From contig JAJPOQ010000158.1 of assembly GCA_021232515.1 (NCBI GenBank), forward strand, positions 1-32,490: DNA of 32,490 nt, read 5' to 3'. The DNA comes from Lentisphaeraceae bacterium. Lineage in GTDB: Bacteria; Verrucomicrobiota; Lentisphaeria; Lentisphaerales; Lentisphaeraceae. The notes below the pieces were generated by a model. The model saw only the letters and a program-made list of their open reading frames with translations, was not told the DNA's origin and made no database searches. The stretch's first letter is position 1; every line of letters begins with the position of its first letter. Made by a program: the position numbers and the translations under genes. Positions 1 to 10,085 of the stretch are shown here, in pieces.

Positions 1-2
1 TT

Positions 3-122
3 CAGACATGTCGAGCTAACGACATTGACCCATTTGAATATATCTCGGATACTCTGAGGAAAATTAATGGACATCCGGCAAATAAAATCCAACTACTTTT
101 GCCACACAACTTCAAAAACTAA
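3..122 (+). pseudogene. IS66-family transposase, C-terminal fragment (cut by window edge)
   Basis: Reading from base 3, an open frame of 39 codons ends at the TAA at 120-122. It contains the segment ANDIDPFEYISDTL and ends in LLLPHNFKN. This matches the conserved C-terminal tail of IS66 (TnpC) transposases, which have an A-N-x-I-x-P-x-x-Y-L core and a final L-L-P-x-x motif. The rest of the gene lies left of the window, so it cannot be told whether the element is intact; 'pseudogene' here only means partial in this window. The stop codon is followed within 7 bases by an IS66-type terminal repeat, which supports the assignment. The family call is confident, the completeness unknown. Confidence 0.8.
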
Positions 123-207
123 GGTTCATTTGACGCTTACGAATAATCAATGAGGCTATGAGGCAATGAGGCTATGAAAAAATACATGCTCTAGATTTGA
201 CGCTTAC
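123..207. mobile_element. IS66-type right end with duplicated terminal motif
   Basis: The 12-mer TTTGACGCTTAC occurs at 129-140 and again at 196-207, in the same orientation (complement GTAAGCGTCAAA). IS66-family inverted repeats typically begin GTAAGCG, so these look like element ends. Between them is a 14-base direct repeat, CAATGAGGCTATGA, at 148-161 and 164-177. Either 140 or 207 could be the true right boundary. The left end and the target-site duplication lie outside the window, so the boundary cannot be decided here. Confidence 0.6.
148..177. repeat. Two tandem copies of a 14-base repeat, 16-base period
   Basis: CAATGAGGCTATGA is present twice, exactly, separated by two bases (GG). 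It lies between the two IS66-type end motifs and may be insertion-site debris or a short minisatellite. No function is evident. Confidence 0.75.
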
Positions 208-241
208 CCAAACGGGGGCTCCAGCCTTGCTGGGTAAACCC

Positions 242-275
242 AAAAAAAAAGCTTCAGAACGAATTCTGAAGCTTT
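242..275 (-). terminator. Rho-independent terminator of the tRNA(CAT) gene
   Basis: A perfect 12-bp stem (248-259 paired with 264-275, sequence AAAGCTTCAGAA) has a four-base loop CGAA. On the minus strand it is followed by a run of T (the A run at 242-250 on the plus strand). It sits just 3' of the minus-strand tRNA at 288-361 and would end its transcript. Confidence 0.85.
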
Positions 276-287
276 AAGTACCTTTAG

Positions 288-361
288 TAGTGTAGCAGGG
301 ACTTGAACCCCGGACACTCGGATTATGATTCCGATGCTCTAACCAACTGAGCTACTACACC
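288..361 (-). tRNA. tRNA with CAT anticodon (elongator Met or lysidine-modified Ile2)
   Basis: The minus strand folds as a standard 74-nt cloverleaf. It has acceptor GGTGTAG with CTACACT (first pair G-U), D-arm GCTC/GAGC, anticodon stem TCGGA/TCCGA with loop ATCATAA, and T-arm CGGGG-TTCAAGT-CCCTG. The discriminator is A and no CCA is encoded. The loop places CAT at 34-36. Initiator identity is unlikely because the anticodon stem lacks the three G-C pairs typical of initiators. Met versus Ile2 cannot be decided by eye. Base 32 is A, which is unusual because it is normally C or T. Confidence 0.93.
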
Positions 362-376
362 GTTTTGGTGAGGCTA

Positions 377-404
377 ATTATAGCTAATTAACTATTGTTG
401 TCAA
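377..404 (-). promoter_or_regulatory. Consensus sigma-70-type promoter of the tRNA(CAT) gene
   Basis: On the minus strand TTGACA (399-404) and TATAAT (377-382) are separated by 16 bases. Both hexamers match consensus exactly. Transcription would begin about 9 bases before the tRNA 5' end at 361. This fits a highly expressed stable RNA and shows that the organism uses a canonical housekeeping sigma signal. Confidence 0.85.
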
Positions 405-520
405 CGCATTTTTAACTAGAAATAAATAGATTTGTTTAAAAAGCTCTAGATTGGCTTTTAGATTCGATATTTTTAAGGCTAATTCTACTATGAATATGAC
501 GATACCCGAAAGCTTGGAAC

Positions 521-1402
521 TTACTTAGGACCCATTTTTTTCTTGGCATTTTCAAGTATTTGCTTTTCTTCTTTAGTAAGGCTACTCATTCCGCTCTTAG
601 CAATCTTTTCTAGGATAGGATCAACTTTCTCTTGGATGTAGGCGTCAAGATCATCAGAACCCTCTGGTTCGTCATCGACTATTTGAAAATTCCTCTGAAC
701 TGTATTTGGCTGAAATGGTCTCGCTTTAGCATCTGTATTTCTAGGTTTTGACTTTTTCTCAAGAAATTTAAATAAGTTGATGCTCTTACCCATTTGGTAT
801 TGGCTAATGAAGATATAAACCGCTGCACAACCACCTAACATTGGTAATCCCATCTGCCAGACGCTGAAGCATTGTAGAACGATCAAACCGACTGTAAAGC
901 CTACTAACATGTGACCGGACAAGGTAAGTGGCAGAACAAAGAAAAGCATAAGCTTAAACTTTTGAGGTCCGAGGATAAGACCATATGCCAGGAATGTACT
1001 TGAAACTATGCCGTCAAAGTAACCCATACCACTTACTGGTACAAAGAGAGCAATGAGTGAATGGCCTAGGATTGAAAAGCTTAGAAGGTTTAGGAATCTG
1101 TTCGAGCCAAGGTTGCTTTCGAGAAAGTTTCCTAGAGAATAAAAAATATAAAATGAAATAAGCACCCAGATGATTTGGGACTGGGTATGAAAGAATGCTG
1201 GAGTTATTAATCGCCATATTTCAAAAGAGCGGACTGCTTTAAAATCGTAAAGTGCGAATTGTCCAAGTTGGCCGTTTGATAACTTATCGGCAAGAAAAAG
1301 AACTGCACAGATGAGAACAAAACGGGCAGTAATGGTCTTTGGTAAACCTGAAGCTCCACCTATTGGCGGCTTGTTCATATATTTTCTATCGTGAATTCCC
1401 AT
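521..1402 (-). CDS. Rhomboid-fold intramembrane protein with C-terminal SLTKEEK tail
   Basis: This 293-residue multi-pass membrane protein resembles rhomboid proteases. It has a WRLITPAFFH segment at about 63-72, a GNFLE segment at 91-95, roughly six hydrophobic helices between 27 and 200, and a GHMLVGFTVG segment at 163-172 that could carry the TM6 histidine (H164). The expected TM4 GxSG site is poorly preserved: the local sequence is GIVSSTF (131-137). S134 or S135 could be the nucleophile, or the protein may be proteolytically inactive. The cytosolic tail (about 254-290, SLTKEEKQIL) matches a short domain often found after bacterial rhomboids. An ATG preceded by GAGAGAG marks the start. 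It lies downstream of gyrA on the same strand, beyond a strong terminator, so it is probably transcribed separately. Substrate unknown. Confidence 0.75.
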   Translation of the reverse strand: MGIHDRKYMNKPPIGGASGLPKTITARFVLICAVLFLADKLSNGQLGQFALYDFKAVRSFEIWRLITPAFFHTQSQIIWVLISFYIFYSLGNFLESNLGSNRFLNLLSFSILGHSLIALFVPVSGMGYFDGIVSSTFLAYGLILGPQKFKLMLFFVLPLTLSGHMLVGFTVGLIVLQCFSVWQMGLPMLGGCAAVYIFISQYQMGKSINLFKFLEKKSKPRNTDAKARPFQPNTVQRNFQIVDDEPEGSDDLDAYIQEKVDPILEKIAKSGMSSLTKEEKQILENAKKKMGPK

Positions 1403-1455
1403 ACTCTCTCAATTAATGATATATTTCTATCTTACTAATATGGCAGACATAGTAA

Positions 1456-1489
1456 AGCGAAAAAAGGGCCAGTCGACCCTTTTTTCGCT
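1456..1489 (-). terminator. Terminator after the gyrB-gyrA transcript
   Basis: AGCGAAAAAAGGG (1456-1468) pairs perfectly with CCCTTTTTTCGCT (1477-1489). The stem can extend by GGGTC/GGCCC with one wobble to a four-base loop. The minus-strand product has an A run, a G-C core and a T run, the classic intrinsic-terminator form. It is 25 bases past the gyrA stop. Confidence 0.8.
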
Positions 1490-1513
1490 AAAGTTTAAAA
1501 GTTAGCTATAAAA

Positions 1514-4105
1514 CTAGCTTTCGTCTGATTCTTCACTGGAATCAGATGACTCTTCAGAAGTTGACTCTGGAGCTTCAGAACCTTCAGCTGATGCTTCTGG
1601 TGCTGCTGCACCTTCGGCATTTTCTTCGCCTTCAGTCTCTTCTGACTCTTCATCTTCAGCGCCTTCTACTTTCATAACTCTTGATACAGAGATAATGAAG
1701 TCGCCTTTCTTCTTGAGAGATAGAATCTTAACACCTTGTGACGCACGGCCGATTGGACGGATAGGATCGGTTTCGATTCTCACCATCTGACCTTGCATAG
1801 TCGTCATGATCATCTCATCGCCTTCAACAACGCGAAGAGCTTCAACTACTTTGTCACCTTCTTTAAGTTTGATACTGATAACACCTTTGGCACCACGCTT
1901 AGTCAAGCGATAGTTTTCAACGGCTGAACGTTTACCCATACCTTGGTTCGTGACAACGAGGATATCCATATCTGGAGTCACAACGATCATCGAGACAACT
2001 TGGTTTTCTTCACCAAGACGGATACCGCGAACACCACGAGAAACTCGGCCCATAGAACGAACGTCTGTTTCTAGGAAACGACAAGCTATACCACCTGCTG
2101 TAGATAGTAGAACTTCGTTTGTTCCATCTGTAAGTTTTGCTTCGATCAGATCATCTTCTTCATCGAGTACAATCGCTTTGATCGGCTTCTTACGTAGGTG
2201 ACGGAAAGCTCTAAGTTCGGTCTTCTTAACAACACCTTTCTTAGTGGCCATCATGATATAACGATCTTCAACATCGAGGTTATCGACAGTAATCATCGCA
2301 CGAACTGACTCGCCTTCTTCAAACTCAAGAAGGTTGACTATGTTCTTACCTTTACCGGTACGAGCACCTTCTGGAATGTCATAACCTTTAATCCAGTGCA
2401 TACGACCTTTGTTCGTAAAGAATAGAACGTAGTCATGTGAACAAGCAGTCATAAGATGCTTCACAAAGTCTTCATCTTTAGTACTCATACCCATGACGCC
2501 TTTACCACCACGAGCTTGTGTACGGTAAGTATCTGTAGGTACGCGTTTGATGTAACCTTGGTTTGAAATAGTTACTGTAACTGACTCACGTGGAATAAGG
2601 TCTTCCATGTTGATGTCACGGCTACCAGGACGTAAGTCACTGCGACGTTCATCGCCATACTTGTCACGAACTTCGATAAGCTCGTCACGAACGATACCAA
2701 GACGTAGCTCTCTGCTAGCAAGGAGTTCTTTATAGTGAGCGATCTTCTTCATCAACTCATCGTACTCTGCCTGTAGGTCTTCGATAGCAAGTCCAGTCAG
2801 CTGACTTAGACGCATTTCGAGGATAGCAGATGTCTGACGGCGAGATAGTTCAAAACGCTCAGATAGTGCTTTGTGAGCATCATCTTTACTACGAGAACTT
2901 CTGATAATTTTTATAACTTCATCGATGTTATCTACAGCTTTAAGTAAGCCTTCAACGATGTGAGCTCTTTTCTCTGCTTTCTCGAGTTCGAACTGAATTC
3001 TTCTAGTGATGACTTCAAGACGGTGGTCAAGGTAAGCCTGAAGAAGCTGCTTCAAGTTCATAGTACGAGGTTGGTTCTGGTGAACTACCAAGAACTGACA
3101 ACCGTAACTAGTTGCAAGCTGAGTATGTTTGTAAAGTTGGTTTAGAACAACCGTACCCATAGCGCCACGTTTGATACCGACAACTACGCGGATACCAACA
3201 CGGTCAGATGATTCGTCATTTAGAGAGTTGATGCCAGTAATAACTTTATTATTCACTAGTTCAGCAATCTTCTTAACCATGTTTTCCTTATTTACTGCAT
3301 AAGGAATTTCAGTAATAACGATCTGCTCTGAGTTTTCATCGCCTTCGATCTCTGCTTTACCACGACAGTAAACAGAACCACGACCAGTTTCGTATAAACG
3401 ACGGATACCAGCAAGACCAACAATAGTACCTCCAGTTGGGAAGTCAGGTCCTGGTAGATGTTCCATCATTTCTGTAACTGTGATGGTCGGCTTATCGAGA
3501 AGCGATACAGTTGCATTTAAAACTTCTGTTAAGTTGTGTGGCGGAATGGAAGTTGCCATACCAACACCGATACCAGTAGTACCATTAACAAGTAAGTTAG
3601 GATAACGAGCTGGAAGAACGCAAGGTTCCATTTCCTTTTCGTCAAAGTTTGGACGCATATCGACAGTTTTCTTGTCGAGGTCAGCTAGCATCTCTTCTGC
3701 AAGACGCTCCATACGACATTCTGTATATCTGTATGCTGCTGGTGGGTCACCGTCGATTGAACCGAAGTTACCCTGACCGTCGATAAGGGTGTAGCGCATA
3801 GAGAAGTCCTGCGCCATACGAACCATAGTGTCGTATACAGATGAGTCACCATGTGGGTGATACTTACCGATTACGTCACCGACAACACGTGCACACTTTG
3901 TGTAAGAGCTGCCTTTAGTTTGACCATTTTGACGCATCGAGAAAAGAACTCGACGCATACCTGGTTTCAGTCCATCACGAACATCCGGAATAGCACGGCC
4001 AACATTGACTGAAAGCGAGTACTTTAGATATGCTTCGTGAAGTAAGTCCTCAATTCCTCGAGGCCTTGGATCTGTATAATTCTGATTATTATTATCATCA
4101 CTCAT
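1514..4105 (-). CDS. gyrA: DNA gyrase subunit A
   Basis: GyrA cleaves and rejoins DNA in the A2B2 gyrase that introduces negative supercoils in the cytoplasm. The 863-residue sequence contains the quinolone-resistance region GKYHPHGDSSVYD (about 80-92), the catalytic tyrosine in AAYRYTE (Y127), and a GyrA-box of the form QARGGKG that marks gyrase rather than topoisomerase IV. Six beta-propeller blades follow. The quinolone-contacting Ser and Asp positions are wild-type-like. The last ~50 residues are very rich in Glu, Asp, Ser and Ala; acidic GyrA tails are known to modulate DNA wrapping in E. coli. The start codon lies 21 bases after the gyrB stop, so the two are co-transcribed in the order gyrB-gyrA and end at the hairpin at 1456-1489. 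Confidence 0.98.
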   Translation of the reverse strand: MSDDNNNQNYTDPRPRGIEDLLHEAYLKYSLSVNVGRAIPDVRDGLKPGMRRVLFSMRQNGQTKGSSYTKCARVVGDVIGKYHPHGDSSVYDTMVRMAQDFSMRYTLIDGQGNFGSIDGDPPAAYRYTECRMERLAEEMLADLDKKTVDMRPNFDEKEMEPCVLPARYPNLLVNGTTGIGVGMATSIPPHNLTEVLNATVSLLDKPTITVTEMMEHLPGPDFPTGGTIVGLAGIRRLYETGRGSVYCRGKAEIEGDENSEQIVITEIPYAVNKENMVKKIAELVNNKVITGINSLNDESSDRVGIRVVVGIKRGAMGTVVLNQLYKHTQLATSYGCQFLVVHQNQPRTMNLKQLLQAYLDHRLEVITRRIQFELEKAEKRAHIVEGLLKAVDNIDEVIKIIRSSRSKDDAHKALSERFELSRRQTSAILEMRLSQLTGLAIEDLQAEYDELMKKIAHYKELLASRELRLGIVRDELIEVRDKYGDERRSDLRPGSRDINMEDLIPRESVTVTISNQGYIKRVPTDTYRTQARGGKGVMGMSTKDEDFVKHLMTACSHDYVLFFTNKGRMHWIKGYDIPEGARTGKGKNIVNLLEFEEGESVRAMITVDNLDVEDRYIMMATKKGVVKKTELRAFRHLRKKPIKAIVLDEEDDLIEAKLTDGTNEVLLSTAGGIACRFLETDVRSMGRVSRGVRGIRLGEENQVVSMIVVTPDMDILVVTNQGMGKRSAVENYRLTKRGAKGVISIKLKEGDKVVEALRVVEGDEMIMTTMQGQMVRIETDPIRPIGRASQGVKILSLKKKGDFIISVSRVMKVEGAEDEESEETEGEENAEGAAAPEASAEGSEAPESTSEESSDSSEESDES

Positions 4106-4126
4106 AATTTAGTGCCTTGAGATTTA

Positions 4127-6772
<2,646 letters not shown>

Positions 6773-6785
6773 TTAACTTGCAAAG

Positions 6786-6814
6786 ACTATAGATGGCGGA
6801 TCGCATTTCTTCAA
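6786..6814 (-). promoter_or_regulatory. Probable gyrB-gyrA promoter
   Basis: On the minus strand TTGAAG (6809-6814) and TATAGT (6786-6791) are separated by exactly 17 bases. The predicted transcript start is near 6779, leaving a leader of about 80 bases before the gyrB ATG. Hexamer match is 4/6 and 5/6. Confidence 0.55.
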
Positions 6815-6837
6815 AGCTATTGACCTTCGCGAAGAGC

Positions 6838-6905
6838 CTTAAAAAGAACTTTTTAAGAAAAAAAGGCGCTAAAATGGCCAAATAAGCCGTTTTAAGAGCT
6901 TTTTT
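6838..6905 (-). terminator. Possible terminator region after the kinase operon
   Basis: Between the kinase stop (7006) and the gyrB promoter are two imperfect hairpins. One is an AT-only 9-bp inverted repeat (CTTAAAAAG...CTTTTTAAG near 6839-6858). The other is a weaker AAAACGGC/GGCCATTTT pairing (about 6872-6894) followed on the minus strand by a T-rich stretch. Neither is a textbook terminator. The remainder of 6698-7005 holds the gyrB promoter and no other recognisable element. Confidence 0.35.
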
Positions 6906-7005
6906 GATTTTTTAGACACAAGAAAGGAGTTTTTAATTAAGAATCTAAAAATGGCATTAACGGCGATCAATAAGGGAATAACTTGTCAAGTGAAAGTCTA
7001 AAAAG

Positions 7006-10000
7006 TTACTGAACAATCAAACTTGAAAATGAGATGCTTTTTCGGTTCGGAGTAGTGAGGGTAATTTGCAAGCTTTGTCTTCCTGTGGCTTGCAAATACA
7101 TAAGCTTATAAGAATGAATACCCTTTCGAAGTTTAATTTTTACACGATCTCCCTTATCACCTGTCATAGCTCCGTCAACAACCAACTCATCATCTATATA
7201 TAGCCTAAGTTTATCGTTCACTTCATAATTAATCTCATACTCCCCTTCTATATTAGTCATTATTTTCCCAGACATAACCATAGAATAATTTTCTACTTGG
7301 GAAGCTTCTTTAATCGTCACTTTCGATACAGTTTTTTCTTCAGATGGCTCAAGCTTCTCTAAATCATCAAGTTTATGTTTACCATAAAAATACTGAGCTT
7401 TAAAACTAGGTTCTACTAAGCGTACAAACTTATTTCTTAGGGGATAGAACTTACCTCCATTCGATAACTTTATAGCACCTGAACTCCTTGTAGTAGATTG
7501 CTTAATATAAATTTCTACTAAATGATAGCCTTTATTAATGTCTATTTCCTTCGAATTCGACTTCTTCGCTACAGAATGATAAATTTTCTTCTTATTGACG
7601 TATACTGCGACTTCTCCAAAAGCGTCTAATTGAAATTTATATTTGCCTTTACTCATTTCGAGAAACCCTCTAAAAACAAGGGTCTTGTCACGAGCTAACT
7701 CTGGGAAAAAAGTAGGGAGCCACATTTTTTCATGTGGAAGATTCAACCTATTAACATGTAAATCTTCAAATTTCACATCTTTGGAGTAAAGTTCACATAA
7801 GAGTCCTCGAGAAAAGGTACCAACCGAATTTTTATCATTTTTACTTTCATCTTCTTTGTCTTTCTCACTGTAGAACCATGAATCTGGTACTTTTTTCTTT
7901 CTAAGGCTTTCTGAAGAAATGGAAAACGAAAACTGTTCAGAACTATTTCGCTCTCTAAAAACTGTTGAAAACTTTACTAGACCTTTAGGTAGTTTAACTG
8001 TGTATTTGGCTGCAGCTTTACCAACTTCAGAGTACAAAACACGTTTACCTGCAAAAGATACAGAAGCAACGTCATCAGCGTATAACATAAAAGTATAGAC
8101 ATCTGCTTTTGGAATATTTAAGTAACCCCAATATTTATATGCAAAATGTTGATTCCTTCTCCCTTCATGATTTATATCTAGCTTTGAAGACTTTGACGTT
8201 AATTTGGGCTTTGTTTTTGTTGGGTCTGGATGCTTATCAAAGTTAACTTCATAATAACTAAAGTTTAAGCCTTGCTCTAACCCTTCCATCCCTTCTTTTC
8301 GAACTTCAGTTATCTCAGGAATTGCTTCTTTCTTAAAGGCTGAATTTACAACTTCACTATTAGATTCGATCGAAATAGGATCTCGAAATAACCAATTCGT
8401 AGGTAAGCTTTTTTCATCCACTGAAACAGAAGAAACTTTAAACTCCAGTTCTTTTTCCCCTCTTCCCTGTACATAATAAACCTTTATCTTGTGTAAACCC
8501 TTATCTAGAATAATATTCCGCTTTTCTGCTTTGGGGTAAACTGCTGAAACTATTTTTTTGCCGTCTATATAGACTAAACAGCGATCATCAGCCTTTAAAG
8601 AAAATTGATAAGTTTCAGAGTATGGAATATTTACATAACCTGAAAAAATACAGCCAAAATTCTCGTTTCGAGTTTTGAGGCCAATCGTAGTCACCCTACT
8701 TGTATGTCCTGTAAAATTGACCACACTTTCTTTCTGTAAATCTGCAGCTTGCTTATAAGTTTTTTGAAATATTGTATAATTAAGGCCCGGCAGCAAACCT
8801 TTAGTAGGCCCCTCTTCTTCTTTTTTAACTGTCGAAACATTCTTTTTAACATATACAGGCGCTGCTTTAGTCTCAACTTGTACAGTCTCTGCCTTTATAG
8901 GTTTGTTCGATCCCCCAGCAATAAAGTAAACAATCAAAAAAGTCATAAAGATAAGTGCCACCATAGAACCAATAACTATTGGAACTGTGTTCGATTTCTT
9001 TTTAGGACGGCGAATACTTTGTGTTGACGTAGTCGGGGAGCCTTTAATACCTGAAGAGTCAGTTTTTACAGAAAAATGCTTCCGACCTCGGCGAGTATCT
9101 ACGACATATTTTATGGCAAGATCGATATCTCTTAGAAGCTCAATAGTACTCAAGTATCTATCTTGTGGGTTTTTGTTCATTAGTTTATGAACAATCTTAG
9201 CTGTATTTCCTGATAACTCTGGTCGTAATTTTTTAAGTGAAGCTGGCGATTCTTGAATATGCTTTCGGATCATCTCCTTCAAATCACCATCAAAAGGCTG
9301 ACGACCACTTAATAAGTGATAAAGGGTTGCTCCGAGACAATAAAAGTCGGATCTATTATCAATGTCTTGCCCAAGAATTTGCTCTGGAGAAATATACTGC
9401 GGTGTTCCGCTGATAGTGTCACCATCATCTTCAAAGTCTCCTGCATTGCAGGAAAGACCAAGGTCCATCACCTTACAAGAGCCATCCAAACCAAGCATAA
9501 TATTTTCTGGCTTTATGTCTCTGTGAACTAATTTACGGTTATCCCAAGCGTAACCTAATGCTTCGGCGACATCTCTAGCTGCCTTCAATACCATCAATTC
9601 TTCTAAGGCTCCTTCTGCCTTAAGCATATCTTGCAGGTTATCACCTTCGATACACTCCATCGCAAAGAAGAGCTTGCCGTCTTCTTCACCGACTTTAAAT
9701 GCCTGAACAATTTTGGGATGGTTTAAACTTGCGACTGAGCGAGCTTCTTTGATAAAGTCTGTTTTGAACTTCTCATTGAGGCTTATATCCTCTTTAAGAA
9801 TTTTTAAAGCGACCTTTCGATCAAGAGAAAATTGATGAGCGAGATATACATCACCCATACCGCCTTGACCGAGCAAATGTAGAATCGAAAAGTCATCTAT
9901 AACAACTCCCGCCTCAACTTTTGTAGGGACATGGCAGACTGACGAGCAATGACCACAGCTGACATACTCGTCATCAAAGTCTGTTTCTACGACACCTTGA

Positions 10001-10023
10001 CAATTTTGACATTGAAATTTCAT
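7006..10023 (-). CDS. Membrane Ser/Thr protein kinase with N-terminal zinc ribbon and four PA14-like ectodomain repeats
   Basis: This 1005-residue kinase begins with a zinc ribbon (Cys 5, 8, 23, 26). A full Hanks-type kinase domain follows at about 43-305: GQGGMGDVY loop, VALK lysine K74, HRD at 167-169 with N174, DLG at 187-189, and GTPQYISPEQ. A basic linker leads to one transmembrane helix (about 347-369). The exported part contains four PA14-like repeats starting near 411, 583, 735 and 870, with ADDRCLVYIDG-type cores. PA14 domains bind carbohydrate or other extracytoplasmic ligands in several families, so an external sensor driving cytosolic phosphorylation is inferred. All catalytic residues are present. 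The neighbour upstream (10086-11819) is a paralogue with one PA14 domain, 62 bases away and co-directional; the two probably form an operon. The ribosome site is weak. Ligand and substrates are unknown. Confidence 0.92.
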   Translation of the reverse strand: MKFQCQNCQGVVETDFDDEYVSCGHCSSVCHVPTKVEAGVVIDDFSILHLLGQGGMGDVYLAHQFSLDRKVALKILKEDISLNEKFKTDFIKEARSVASLNHPKIVQAFKVGEEDGKLFFAMECIEGDNLQDMLKAEGALEELMVLKAARDVAEALGYAWDNRKLVHRDIKPENIMLGLDGSCKVMDLGLSCNAGDFEDDGDTISGTPQYISPEQILGQDIDNRSDFYCLGATLYHLLSGRQPFDGDLKEMIRKHIQESPASLKKLRPELSGNTAKIVHKLMNKNPQDRYLSTIELLRDIDLAIKYVVDTRRGRKHFSVKTDSSGIKGSPTTSTQSIRRPKKKSNTVPIVIGSMVALIFMTFLIVYFIAGGSNKPIKAETVQVETKAAPVYVKKNVSTVKKEEEGPTKGLLPGLNYTIFQKTYKQAADLQKESVVNFTGHTSRVTTIGLKTRNENFGCIFSGYVNIPYSETYQFSLKADDRCLVYIDGKKIVSAVYPKAEKRNIILDKGLHKIKVYYVQGRGEKELEFKVSSVSVDEKSLPTNWLFRDPISIESNSEVVNSAFKKEAIPEITEVRKEGMEGLEQGLNFSYYEVNFDKHPDPTKTKPKLTSKSSKLDINHEGRRNQHFAYKYWGYLNIPKADVYTFMLYADDVASVSFAGKRVLYSEVGKAAAKYTVKLPKGLVKFSTVFRERNSSEQFSFSISSESLRKKKVPDSWFYSEKDKEDESKNDKNSVGTFSRGLLCELYSKDVKFEDLHVNRLNLPHEKMWLPTFFPELARDKTLVFRGFLEMSKGKYKFQLDAFGEVAVYVNKKKIYHSVAKKSNSKEIDINKGYHLVEIYIKQSTTRSSGAIKLSNGGKFYPLRNKFVRLVEPSFKAQYFYGKHKLDDLEKLEPSEEKTVSKVTIKEASQVENYSMVMSGKIMTNIEGEYEINYEVNDKLRLYIDDELVVDGAMTGDKGDRVKIKLRKGIHSYKLMYLQATGRQSLQITLTTPNRKSISFSSLIVQ

Positions 10024-10085
10024 TTAAATCCATAATTAACGCTTTCCCTCTTCCACAAGAACGCAACATTTAGACCAAGTGAAGC

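Noticed and set aside
8749..9531. Several plus-strand frames of 67-92 codons opposite the large kinase
   Set aside because: They are shadows of the kinase domain, transmembrane segment and first PA14 repeat.
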